From NCBI GenBank assembly GCA_946402905.1, contig CAMIYC010000016.1:1-63665 (forward strand): 63,665 nucleotides of DNA. Reading direction: 5' to 3'. Within the stretch, counting starts at the first letter, position 1. The number at the start of each line of letters is the position of its first letter. The notes below the pieces were generated by a model. It made no database searches. It was not told the origin of the DNA and saw only the letters and a list, made by a program, of their open reading frames with translations. Positions 43,069 to 50,840 of this stretch are shown piece after piece. The translations under genes were made by a program, and so were the position numbers. This DNA is from an uncultured Prevotellaceae bacterium. GTDB lineage: Bacteria; Bacteroidota; Bacteroidia; Bacteroidales; Bacteroidaceae.

Positions 43069-43260
43069 GTGGGTTCTATTAATTATGTCGAGGCGATTTT
43101 TGATTTTTAGTCGAGTGCAGAGTGTAAGTTGAAAAGGGAGTATAGCGGGCTATACGACCGATGAGACTTGACACTATGCACCGAATAAAAACAAAAAGCG
43201 ACCGAAACAGATTGAGCAGAATAATGCCTATATATCAAACAGAATTAATAGAACACACCT
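43067..43260 (+). mobile_element. 194-bp palindromic MITE-like element, copy 1
   Basis: The ends are inverted repeats: AGGTGGGTTCTATTAATT at the left and the complement of AGGTGTGTTCTATTAATT at the right (17 of 18). Inside, a nested hairpin brings together GTGCAGAGTGTAAGT with ACTTGACACTATGCAC, with TATAGCGGGCTATA at its tip (43141-43154). A second copy at 55196-55388 is about 90% identical and in the same orientation. Both end 12-19 bases before a start codon, so a role as a structured 5' leader is possible. Confidence 0.75.
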
Positions 43261-43279
43261 ATAAATTATTCTCATACGC

Positions 43280-43870
43280 ATGAAATATCATCAAGAAGAC
43301 ATGATGAGGGATGTGCGCGTCGAACTCGGATATAACCCCGACAATATGGCGCTCATCGAGGCAGATGACATCGAAACCTTACGTCTCGACGAGATGATCC
43401 GCCGGCAGGTCATCCCGTCGGCGTGCCAGGTGCTCTGCACGGCACCAGTGGAGCGCATAGACACCTGCCGGCCACTCAGGGGCACGCTGGCATGGGCAGA
43501 ACAGGAGGGGACGGGGATGGCTTTTATGGTATTGCCCGACGACTTCCTCAGGCTCATCTCGATCAGTATGACCAACTGGCGGCGACCGGCGAAGATCATC
43601 GCTGAGTCAGATCCGCTCTATCCGTTGCAGTCGAGTCCTTTTCCCGGCGTGAGGGGCAATCCCGACCGCCCGGTGGCTGCCATCGTAAGATATCCCGCCG
43701 CATTGGTCGTGGAACTCTATGCCGCCACGGGTGGGGTGGAGGCAAAGCTCCAGCGTGCTCTTTATGTCGCCGCACCGCGTTTTAATTCCGAGGGATACAT
43801 TGATCTCCCGGCTCCTCTCTATCACGACATTATCCGTCAGATAGCAGAGACCGTGCGCACAGTAGTATGA
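43280..43870 (+). CDS. Head-tail connector/adaptor protein (probable)
   Basis: A 196-aa protein. Its opening (MKYHQEDMMRDVRVELGYNPD) and the segments DDIETLRLDEMIRRQVIPSA and VLPDDFLRLISISMTNWRRP resemble the adaptor or ring protein encoded after the capsid gene in Bacteroidetes podovirus-like phages. It would sit below the portal and join the tail. The 194-bp repeat element ends 19 bases before its ATG. Assignment is by pattern and position and is tentative. Confidence 0.6.
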   Translation: MKYHQEDMMRDVRVELGYNPDNMALIEADDIETLRLDEMIRRQVIPSACQVLCTAPVERIDTCRPLRGTLAWAEQEGTGMAFMVLPDDFLRLISISMTNWRRPAKIIAESDPLYPLQSSPFPGVRGNPDRPVAAIVRYPAALVVELYAATGGVEAKLQRALYVAAPRFNSEGYIDLPAPLYHDIIRQIAETVRTVV

Positions 43871-43885
43871 TCATTCCATCGACCA

Positions 43886-43982
43886 TTCTCTCATCCACTC
43901 TCTCATCCACTCTCTCATCCACACTCTCATCCACACTCTCATCCACACCCTCATCCACTCTCTCATCCTCTCATTTTCTCAT
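43886..43982. repeat. CTCTCATCCACT tandem repeat
   Basis: About eight units of 10-12 bases (CTCTCATCCACT/CACTCTCATC) fill the gap between the connector and fibre genes. A poly AT stretch (TTTTTAATTTTTA) follows to 44030. Confidence 0.75.
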
Positions 43983-44036
43983 CTTAATTTTTACTTTTTA
44001 ATTTTTACTTTTTAATTTTTAATTTTTCAAATCTCC

Positions 44037-46982
44037 ATGTCATATCCCATGAATCATCTCCAGGGCGACCTGATGGTTGACAACGACTTGTTTGTAGGCG
44101 GCAGGCATCAAGTGGCACAAAACGCGCGTTTTAAGCGTGATGTCTTCATCGAGGGGACGCTCTACTGCCGCCAGTTGAAAAATGCGGACCAACCGCCAGA
44201 AGATACTCAAACCACGCTCGAGACGGAAATCTCCGTAGCCAATAAAAACTCCAAGAACCCCGCCACCACCGAGGCCATCTACAATGCCATCGACTCCGTG
44301 CAGGGCGACGTCGACGTCAACACCCAGGACATTGACACACTCACTGAACGTATCACCACCCTCGAACAAAACGCCGCCTCCGCCCCAACCCCCACCTCCC
44401 CTCCTTCGGAGGGGCCGGGGGAGGTTCCCGAGGACGACGACGAGACGCTCTATCCTGAATACTACGGTGCCGTGGCCGACGGCATCGACTACTACGACTG
44501 GCCGCTGCGATGCTACAACGGCGAGGTGGAGCTGCAGGCGAGCCAGATCGAGACCGGCGTCTACCCCCAGAAGGTCTTCGCACCGTCCGAGCGCATCGCA
44601 TACCGATTTGCCGACATGCCCGGCTTCATCTCCACCGACCAGGTGTACTACAACACCGTCACCCGCCAGTTCGTCCTGGGCGTCGACGACGGGGGAGTGA
44701 CCAAGTACTACGCACGATGGGGAGGAGAGTTCGGATGGAACCGCTCCTGGGGCGACGACTTCGCCATGTGGGCGCAGTTCTGCGGCTCGTCGGCCGAGTG
44801 GAACGACGAGGGAGACGTCTCCGTCAGCGGAGTCGTCAGGCGCGCCGGTACCGGACGGGCACGCACCGACTGCATCTACTCCGACATATCGCCGCGCGAC
44901 GACGGCTCGGGCAAGCTGCGCCGCGTGACCAGCGTGGTGAGAAACGGACAGCTCGTCGACATCGTCACGACCATGACCTCCGACGAGGAGGCGCTCTATG
45001 CCTGCATACGCGCCACGAAGGGCAACATGCGCCTGCACAGCGGCAAGATCTACTTCGTCAACCGCACACAGACCTACGACAGCGCGGCCAACTCGCCGCT
45101 GAGCGGCCTCTCCGACTTCGTCCTCGACGGACAGGGCGGAGTGGTCTTCTGCTGGGGAGCGGCCACCGTGGCATACAACGGACAGACCGGAGGCTCCAGC
45201 GCCGGAAGCCTCTTCCCAATGTTCAACTGCGAGCGAGGCGTGGTCAGACGCCTCAAGCTGCGCACCCTGCGCGACCGCGACAACGGAGCGCCATCCGGCC
45301 ACCGGCGCTTCTCATCGTCGTGCGGACGCCGCACGGCCTTCGGAGTCTTCGGGTCGCAGTCAAAGGGGACGTACTGCCGCAACCTGCGATTCGAGGACAT
45401 CTCCTTCAAGGGCTTCTACCAGGACTTCGACATCCGCGGCAACGGCGTGCGGGACATCGAGATCACAGGATACACGTCGCGGGAGATGTGCCAGAACTTC
45501 ATCTCGGGAGCCAAAAACGTGCTCATACGCGACGTCGACGTCATGCAGAACGGATTCTGCGCCGGCGGACTGCACGTCATCTACGGCTCGTCGGGGCTCA
45601 CCGGCATCACCGTCCAGGACGGAGTCATCGCCACCAGTGCACCATGGGTGGGAGTGATGCTGACGTATCACGGATCCGTCACCGCACAGGACGAGGAAAT
45701 CGACGACACGACGGGCGATGTGACCGTCGTCTCCACCAACGTCAAGCCCGCCGACATCCACTACCACAACATGCGTCTCTATGCCTCGCGCATCGCACAG
45801 GGTGGCTCCGGCACCAACCGGCCCCAGTGGCAGCACTTCCACGACTGCCTGCTGGTGCAGACATGGGACGGCAAGATACTCACCGACGCATCATGGGACC
45901 GCAACATCAACGGAATGATCATCGGGTCGGCAGTCAACTTCGAATTCGACAACTGCCGCTTCGTGCTCGCAGGCAGCCGCCTGATGACCTACAACAACGA
46001 GACGTGGACACAGCTCCTGATGCGCAACTGCGGCATCTACTCTCACGACGTCTACGGCGACAACGCACAGATGACACTCGTGGCAGGATTCCGCGGCACA
46101 CTCCTCGCCGACTCCGTCACCGTCGACTGGGCAGGACAGACGGGAGTCGACTTCACGCGCGGCACCAGGGAGGCGCGGCGCGAGTTGCAGGAGGCGTCGG
46201 CCGAGGCGCTGGAGCTCTCGCGGCGACACGACGCAGTGCTCTACGACGCCGACGTGAGCGGCGCCGGCAGAGGCCCCGAGGCAGAGCTCTACATGCGCGA
46301 CCCCGAGGAGGGCGAGACCTACCTGGCCACCGACACCGACAAGCTCTTCACATGCGCCACCGCGGGCGTCAAGGGAGCGTGGCTCATCTACGGCAAGGCC
46401 GACAACTTCACCGCTGGCGACTTCCACGGCACCGTCACCATGCGCTTCTCCGAGGTCGAGACCGAGACGGTCAGGGTCGACGCCACCGGCGTGGAGACGC
46501 TCACCGACCTGTACCATGCCATCGGAGCGGCGTTCGCCGCCGCAGGCCACCGCGTGGCTTATCCCGGCGACACCAACTCGGGCCACTACGGCGTGCTGGT
46601 GTATGAGAAGTGGCCCTATCCCATGCCATCCGGCGTGCGCAGCGTGAGCCGCTCGTGGGAGAACACCTCCACGGGCGCCGCCAGCCTGCTGCTGGGATCG
46701 GGCGCGCTCTGGCAGTACGTCACCGGCATAGCCCCAGTCTGGGAGGAGACCGAGGCCGAGGGAGTGGTCACGCGCCTGGAGCGACTACAGGAGCGCGTGG
46801 CAGTGGCAGCCTCAGGAGAGGCGGAGCTGCCCGAGAACCTGCACGTGGGATACACCTACTTCGACGAGACGGCCGGCAAGCCCCTCTGGCTGCACAGCAT
46901 CGCCCAGGACGGCACCTACAACTGGGTCGACGCCACCGGCACCCCCTACCTGGGAAGCGGCAGCGGCCAGGCCGGACTCTAA
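44037..46982 (+). CDS. Phage fibre/tailspike protein with beta-helix domain
   Basis: A 981-aa protein. Residues 1-110 form an N-terminal attachment region with a trimeric coiled-coil-like part (NAIDSVQGDVDVNTQDIDTLTERI). A repeat-derived linker at about 118-132 (TSPPSEGPGEVPE) comes from an intergenic GC-rich element at 44389-44426. The central part (about 330-700) has beta-helix rungs of the pectate-lyase/P22 tailspike sort (FVLDGQGG, LRFEDISFKGFYQDFDIRGNG, VLIRDVDVMQNG). The C-terminus has small beta domains for receptor binding or trimerisation. It would bind or degrade cell-surface glycan. GC content is higher than the host average. The frame is intact. Confidence 0.75.
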   Translation: MSYPMNHLQGDLMVDNDLFVGGRHQVAQNARFKRDVFIEGTLYCRQLKNADQPPEDTQTTLETEISVANKNSKNPATTEAIYNAIDSVQGDVDVNTQDIDTLTERITTLEQNAASAPTPTSPPSEGPGEVPEDDDETLYPEYYGAVADGIDYYDWPLRCYNGEVELQASQIETGVYPQKVFAPSERIAYRFADMPGFISTDQVYYNTVTRQFVLGVDDGGVTKYYARWGGEFGWNRSWGDDFAMWAQFCGSSAEWNDEGDVSVSGVVRRAGTGRARTDCIYSDISPRDDGSGKLRRVTSVVRNGQLVDIVTTMTSDEEALYACIRATKGNMRLHSGKIYFVNRTQTYDSAANSPLSGLSDFVLDGQGGVVFCWGAATVAYNGQTGGSSAGSLFPMFNCERGVVRRLKLRTLRDRDNGAPSGHRRFSSSCGRRTAFGVFGSQSKGTYCRNLRFEDISFKGFYQDFDIRGNGVRDIEITGYTSREMCQNFISGAKNVLIRDVDVMQNGFCAGGLHVIYGSSGLTGITVQDGVIATSAPWVGVMLTYHGSVTAQDEEIDDTTGDVTVVSTNVKPADIHYHNMRLYASRIAQGGSGTNRPQWQHFHDCLLVQTWDGKILTDASWDRNINGMIIGSAVNFEFDNCRFVLAGSRLMTYNNETWTQLLMRNCGIYSHDVYGDNAQMTLVAGFRGTLLADSVTVDWAGQTGVDFTRGTREARRELQEASAEALELSRRHDAVLYDADVSGAGRGPEAELYMRDPEEGETYLATDTDKLFTCATAGVKGAWLIYGKADNFTAGDFHGTVTMRFSEVETETVRVDATGVETLTDLYHAIGAAFAAAGHRVAYPGDTNSGHYGVLVYEKWPYPMPSGVRSVSRSWENTSTGAASLLLGSGALWQYVTGIAPVWEETEAEGVVTRLERLQERVAVAASGEAELPENLHVGYTYFDETAGKPLWLHSIAQDGTYNWVDATGTPYLGSGSGQAGL
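44389..44426. repeat. Intergenic GC-rich repeat captured inside the fibre gene
   Basis: CCCACCTCCCCTCCTTCGG and its complement form a hairpin. It matches the intergenic copy at 9742-9778 at 36 of 37 bases and is translated in frame here. Confidence 0.75.
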
Positions 46983-47002
46983 ACCCCATCATCCCCTCCA
47001 AC

Positions 47003-47041
47003 CCCTCCCTAACCCTCCCCAAAGGGGAGGGTTAGGGAGGG
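47003..47041 (+). terminator. Perfect 18-bp hairpin after fibre gene
   Basis: CCCTCCCTAACCCTCCCC (47003-47020), AAA, and its exact complement (47024-47041). There is no T run, so this is either a repeat of the intergenic GC-rich type or a weak terminator. Confidence 0.55.
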
Positions 47042-47048
47042 TCCGCCC

Positions 47049-47103
47049 CCCATCAAGCCCATCAAGCCCATCCACCCCATCCACCCCATCCACCCCATCC
47101 CCC
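47049..47103. repeat. CATCAAGCC / CATCCACCC tandem repeat
   Basis: Units of 9-10 bases (CCCATCAAG, CCCATCCAC) fill the gap between the fibre gene and the endolysin gene. Confidence 0.7.
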
Positions 47104-47127
47104 CCAAAAAAAGAAAAAAGAAAAGCA

Positions 47128-47613
47128 ATGAATAAAGTGCAAACAACTCGTCCACTTGTCCACTCGTCCACTCGTCAACTACCCTGGCACGGCAAATACT
47201 TCACCCTGGAGGAAATGACCGCCAGCCCCACCGCCCGGCGGCTGTCCATCGACAACACCCCCACGCCAAGGATCGTGGAAAACCTCCAGCTGCTCGTCGA
47301 CCACGTCCTCGACCCCCTGCGGCAAAAGTGGGGCCACCCGGTCATCGTCACCTCCGGATACCGCTGCCCGCTTCTCAATACTGCGGTGCACGGTGCGGTG
47401 AAGAGTCAGCACCGCCTCGGCCAGGCCGCCGACATCCGCACCCTGAGCGACAGCCGTGACGACAACATGGCCCTGCTGAGATGCCTGATCGACTCGCAAT
47501 TACCCTTCGACCAGCTCATCGCTGAATATACAGACCGTCAGGGACGCCCCGACTGGATACATGTGTCATACTCCGACCGCCACCGCCGGATGATCTTAAA
47601 GAAACCCCTCTGA
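47128..47613 (+). CDS. M15-family peptidoglycan peptidase (probable endolysin)
   Basis: A 161-aa D-Ala-D-Ala carboxypeptidase-like enzyme. Residues about 18-160 cover the peptidase M15 core with the zinc-binding HRLGQAADI (His about 95, Asp about 102) and the catalytic/His motif DWIHVSY (about 141-147). The first 20 residues derive from a simple repeat (CACTTGTC/CACTCGTC) also seen near serB, so the N-terminus has been rewritten or is disordered. It has no signal peptide and lies next to a holin-like gene, which fits a phage lysis pair. Confidence 0.8.
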   Translation: MNKVQTTRPLVHSSTRQLPWHGKYFTLEEMTASPTARRLSIDNTPTPRIVENLQLLVDHVLDPLRQKWGHPVIVTSGYRCPLLNTAVHGAVKSQHRLGQAADIRTLSDSRDDNMALLRCLIDSQLPFDQLIAEYTDRQGRPDWIHVSYSDRHRRMILKKPL

Positions 47614-47722
47614 ATACTCTGAAGACTCGGAGTATTCAGAGCTCTCTGAGTACTCTGAGCTCTCTGAGTTCTCCGAGCACTCTGAGTACTCCGAGTACTC
47701 CGAGCACTCTGAATACTCCGAC
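47612..47722. repeat. CTCTGAGTA tandem repeat
   Basis: About twelve 9-base units (CTCTGAGTA, CTCCGAGCA, CTCTGAGCT) fill the gap between endolysin and holin-like genes. Confidence 0.75.
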
Positions 47723-47751
47723 AATCCCCAACATCTTACTCCAAAAAAACT

Positions 47752-47982
47752 ATGAACTCAAAAGACATCATACAGTATGCTTCGGCCATCGCAATGATCG
47801 TTTCGGGCATCACGCTGGCATTCCTCTCGTTTTTCAAAAACGACGGGGATATCTCTGAGGGCGTGCTATGGTATGTGGCACAGGCCCTGACCTACGCTGG
47901 AGGCATCTTCGGCGTGAGCATCTATTTCAAGACCAAACTCTCCGACCTCGAGAAACGTATCAATCATCATCCAAAACCATGA
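47752..47982 (+). CDS. Holin-like small membrane protein
   Basis: A 76-aa protein with two hydrophobic helices (about 5-28 and 42-62) and a short charged C-terminus (TKLSDLEKRINHHPKP). Size, topology and position directly after an endolysin gene fit a phage holin. The stop codon overlaps the start of the next gene as ATGA, so translation is coupled. Confidence 0.6.
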   Translation: MNSKDIIQYASAIAMIVSGITLAFLSFFKNDGDISEGVLWYVAQALTYAGGIFGVSIYFKTKLSDLEKRINHHPKP

Positions 47983-48437
47983 CATTCACCATTACCATCT
48001 ATCGTGACGACATCTTGCGGAGGGTGAAAATGACCACCGCCTATCTCGCCGTCAACCACCACGACGCACCGGCGTCATTCGACCGCATCGCTGCGGCCAG
48101 TGCCGATGACGACATCCTGCGACACTACTGGCAGGATGCCTGCGAAGAGTCCAACGCTTGTCTGCGCTCATGGATACATACAGCCGCGACTTTACCTTCG
48201 GTTGATGCTGACCGCTACGAGGTCATGCTTCGAATGCGCCCTCCTGAGGTGAGCCTCAGGCAGGAGTCCGTATCGAGCATGCTCCAGGCCATGATGGTGG
48301 CGTCGATACTCTCACGCTGGACCTCCATCACCTGTCCGGAGGCGGAAAACCGGTTTGTGGCAGAGACGCAAGACTGGCGAGCCCGACTCGCCCGTCTCCT
48401 CTCATTCAAACCGCACCGCCGCCGTGGCGTATGGTGA
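47979..48437 (+). CDS. Phage structural accessory protein (hypothetical)
   Basis: A 152-aa helical protein. The start at 47979 overlaps the holin-like stop (ATGA), which decides it against a frame that opens 111 bases earlier. Segments such as RDDILRRVKMTTAYLA and DDDILRHYWQDACEESNACLR recall, from memory, proteins near the connector genes of Bacteroidetes phages. It may be a head- or tail-completion protein. No enzyme motif is seen. Confidence 0.55.
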   Translation: MTFTITIYRDDILRRVKMTTAYLAVNHHDAPASFDRIAAASADDDILRHYWQDACEESNACLRSWIHTAATLPSVDADRYEVMLRMRPPEVSLRQESVSSMLQAMMVASILSRWTSITCPEAENRFVAETQDWRARLARLLSFKPHRRRGVW

Positions 48438-48483
48438 CTGTAAGGGATAATGCGACGGATAGTGACGGAAAAAGTAAAAATAG

Positions 48484-48515
48484 TTTGGAGGTTCGTCAAG
48501 TTTTGACTAAATTTG
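48484..48515 (+). promoter_or_regulatory. TTTG-type promoter upstream of 73-aa gene
   Basis: TTTG at 48484-48487, a 20-base spacer and TAAATTTG at 48508-48515. This is the cellular promoter form, not the TGACA form. Confidence 0.65.
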
Positions 48516-48543
48516 CACTCAAATATTAAAAATACACACCGCT

Positions 48544-48765
48544 ATGTTTTACGCAATTATCGGATTCGTCGGCTTTTTCGCCATCGCCATCATAGGATGG
48601 GCCATCGCAGAGATGAAAGCCAAGGCATGTACTTATCAAAAGAACGAGGAGGAGATAGAAGCTGAAAGAAAAGCTGCGGAACTCCTTCACACCAACGGAT
48701 ATTCAGAGATGAGCATCCGTGACGTGGTCAAGAACATCAGCACAAAGGGCTTCCAGACCACCTGA
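48544..48765 (+). CDS. Small membrane protein
   Basis: A 73-aa protein with one N-terminal membrane helix (about 3-22) and a charged, coiled-coil-like region (YQKNEEEIEAERKAAELL). A spanin-like role is conceivable next to holin and endolysin genes, but it has its own TTTG-type promoter and so may be a cellular gene. Unknown function. Confidence 0.6.
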   Translation: MFYAIIGFVGFFAIAIIGWAIAEMKAKACTYQKNEEEIEAERKAAELLHTNGYSEMSIRDVVKNISTKGFQTT

Positions 48766-48808
48766 TGAATGAAATGGCGTCACACCACGGAGGTGTGAAC
48801 TGACAGCA

Positions 48809-48853
48809 CGAAAGAAGACGGGATGGCATATCATGCCATCCCGTCTTCTTTCG
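48809..48853. terminator. Bidirectional terminator
   Basis: A perfect 21-bp stem (48809-48829 and 48833-48853) with a 3-base loop and A- and T-rich outer ends. It lies between the convergent 73-aa and 615-aa genes and can end both. Confidence 0.85.
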
Positions 48854-48896
48854 TAAAAACGCAGGTGAATGCGCCCCGTGCATGTACGCGGCCGCG

Positions 48897-50744
48897 TTAA
48901 TATCCAGTGCCTGACGGTGCATTGGTCACGCCGGCCTGTGGCTGCGGCTTGACGCCGTCTGAAGGGAGCTGATGCTTGTTGAGTTCCTCAAAAAGGCGCA
49001 CCAGGTCGAGTGTGTTCTGGTCGGCGGTCATCGCAGCGCTGAAAGCCTTGCGCACCTCGTCGGGGTGAATGTTGTTGGGTACGATGAAGTTGCGCCAGAT
49101 CTGGTCCCACCAACTGTTGTTGATCACCTTGGAGTTGATGTTTTTCAGACGGATCTCGCTGATGCTACCGTTGAAGATCGTGTTGACCACATCTATGTAT
49201 TTATTGCTCTTGAGCGAGTCTTTGCGCCACACATTGTTGCTGTTGAGGTAGGTGGCATCGGCAGCGGAAAGACTCACCTGGTCGCCCTCTTTCACAATGA
49301 GCATACTGTCGTCGATCTCCTCCTCGGTCACTTCGGTCACCTCGCCCATCTTGTCGACACGAGCCTTGGTCACGGTGGCCTTCGCCTCGCGCTCAATGGG
49401 CCAGGGCCAGTGGCTGGTGAAGACGTAGGTGGTGATGGCATAGGCTCCCAGGACAAGGGCCGCCAGGAAGGCAGACTTCAGAAAGCGGAGGATGTTGCTC
49501 GACGACTTCGACATCTTCCGGGGGATGTACATCGTAAACTCCTCGCCCTCTTGTTTCACCCGGTAGCCTTTCACCTTGCCGTCGCGCAGCTGATGGAAAA
49601 GGCGGTCGTTGGTGCCTACGTCGATATGGGTCTTGATGGGGTTGCCGTCGCTGAAGTCGAGTGTCACCTTCGTCACGTCGTGCTTGGGGTCGGGAGTATA
49701 GACGTATTCCAGCTGGCGCACGATACCGGGCGTGACCTGGATGTCGGCGTCTTTGAAATTCTCGCCCGTGAAGTGGATGTAGCCGGCGTCCTGCACCTGG
49801 TCTTCATATACCTTGATGGGGTAGTTGCCATTGGGGTCGGGGATCACCTGCTCGCCATTGTATCTCACGATACAACTCCGCAGCACACGGCCGTTGCTCT
49901 TGACGATGAAGTTGAGCTCGTAGTAAAACTTGATGGTGCGCTCGTCGATGCGGATCGTGTTGGTGGCGGTGTCGAAATAGCCGTAGGGACTGGGCTTCGT
50001 CACATCGCCCACCACGTCGGCTGTCATCGGCAGCATGCCTTCCTTGCCTTTGAGGTGGATGCGCTGGGTCTCGCCCTCCTTCACTTGGCCATACTCATAG
50101 CCGTCGGGGGCCTTGATCTTAAAGGTGCGGCGCACCAGCGAGTGGATATGCTTGCAGGCCTGCGGGGTGGCAGGGTGTACGTGGTCGGGGATGAGATAGA
50201 GCGAAGAGGTCTGGTTGAAAAACTCCTGGTCGGGGAATTTCAACAGTGTGGATATTTCACCCTCCGTCTTGTAGTTCATGTAAAACGTCAGATGCTGCTT
50301 GTCGCCGGCACTGGACACGGGCAAGACCTTGGGGTAGCCGGGCGTGGCGTGGTCGGCCAGCTCGCGGTGAATGGCGGCTATGGCCTTCTGAAAAGCAGTG
50401 TTGGCACTGGGTTTGGCATCGTTGGAAGCGAGACTCTCGTAGCAGGAGGCCAGTGCGCTCAGGCTCGAGAGCAGGTGGCTCCCCTCGATGGTGGAGCGGC
50501 TGATGTCCATCAGTACGGCATATTGCAGATAGCCGCCGTCGATACCCTGGATGAGTGAGAACTGTACATTCTTGCCGTCGGGGTAGATGCGCATCTCATA
50601 GGCACTCTGTGTCGAGAGGTTGCGCATGTCGTCAATGCAGTTGTGGCTCCTGAAGTCGTAGGCGGCTTCGGCCGGGTAGGCAATGACGGGTACCAGCCCG
50701 TCACGGCCAAGCTGTTTGATGATGTTGATTCTGATAGATGCCAT
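48897..50744 (-). CDS. Single-TM protein of unknown function
   Basis: A 615-aa protein. Residues about 1-400 are soluble with no signal peptide, a membrane helix lies at about 418-440 (AFLAALVLGAYAITTYVF), and about 440-600 is a second soluble part. The orientation suggests an N-terminal cytoplasmic part and a periplasmic C-terminus. Its start codon is preceded by a perfect TTTG-N19-TATCTTTG promoter, unlike the phage genes on both sides, so it is probably a cellular gene. I do not recognise any domain. It ends in a Pro/Gln/Gly-rich tail. Confidence 0.7.
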   Translation of the reverse strand: MASIRINIIKQLGRDGLVPVIAYPAEAAYDFRSHNCIDDMRNLSTQSAYEMRIYPDGKNVQFSLIQGIDGGYLQYAVLMDISRSTIEGSHLLSSLSALASCYESLASNDAKPSANTAFQKAIAAIHRELADHATPGYPKVLPVSSAGDKQHLTFYMNYKTEGEISTLLKFPDQEFFNQTSSLYLIPDHVHPATPQACKHIHSLVRRTFKIKAPDGYEYGQVKEGETQRIHLKGKEGMLPMTADVVGDVTKPSPYGYFDTATNTIRIDERTIKFYYELNFIVKSNGRVLRSCIVRYNGEQVIPDPNGNYPIKVYEDQVQDAGYIHFTGENFKDADIQVTPGIVRQLEYVYTPDPKHDVTKVTLDFSDGNPIKTHIDVGTNDRLFHQLRDGKVKGYRVKQEGEEFTMYIPRKMSKSSSNILRFLKSAFLAALVLGAYAITTYVFTSHWPWPIEREAKATVTKARVDKMGEVTEVTEEEIDDSMLIVKEGDQVSLSAADATYLNSNNVWRKDSLKSNKYIDVVNTIFNGSISEIRLKNINSKVINNSWWDQIWRNFIVPNNIHPDEVRKAFSAAMTADQNTLDLVRLFEELNKHQLPSDGVKPQPQAGVTNAPSGTGY

Positions 50745-50803
50745 GTCGTGTCTGATGTGATGATTCCTCGGTGGGTCTCAAGCAGAAAAGGTGAAATTTC
50801 AAG

Positions 50804-50834
50804 CAAAGATAGCAATAAAAGGGGGAATATCAAA
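50804..50834 (-). promoter_or_regulatory. Promoter of single-TM protein gene
   Basis: On the minus strand TTTG at 50834-50831, a 19-base spacer, and TATCTTTG at 50811-50804. It abuts the 3' end of the phage tail gene. Confidence 0.75.
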
Positions 50835-50840
50835 GAAAAA

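Noticed and set aside
43169..43200. TGACA inside the 194-bp element as a sixth particle promoter
   Set aside because: No TAnnTTTG box lies 27 bases downstream.
44510..46606. Second long frame of 698 codons overlapping the fibre gene
   Set aside because: Arg/His/Gln-rich out-of-frame translation typical of a shadow; the 981-aa frame has clear beta-helix pattern.
47612..47722. Possible CRISPR array
   Set aside because: Units are only 9 bases without unique spacers; it is a simple tandem repeat.
47868..47978. Longer start for the 48437 gene
   Set aside because: It would lie entirely inside the holin-like gene; the ATGA overlap at 47979 is the better start.
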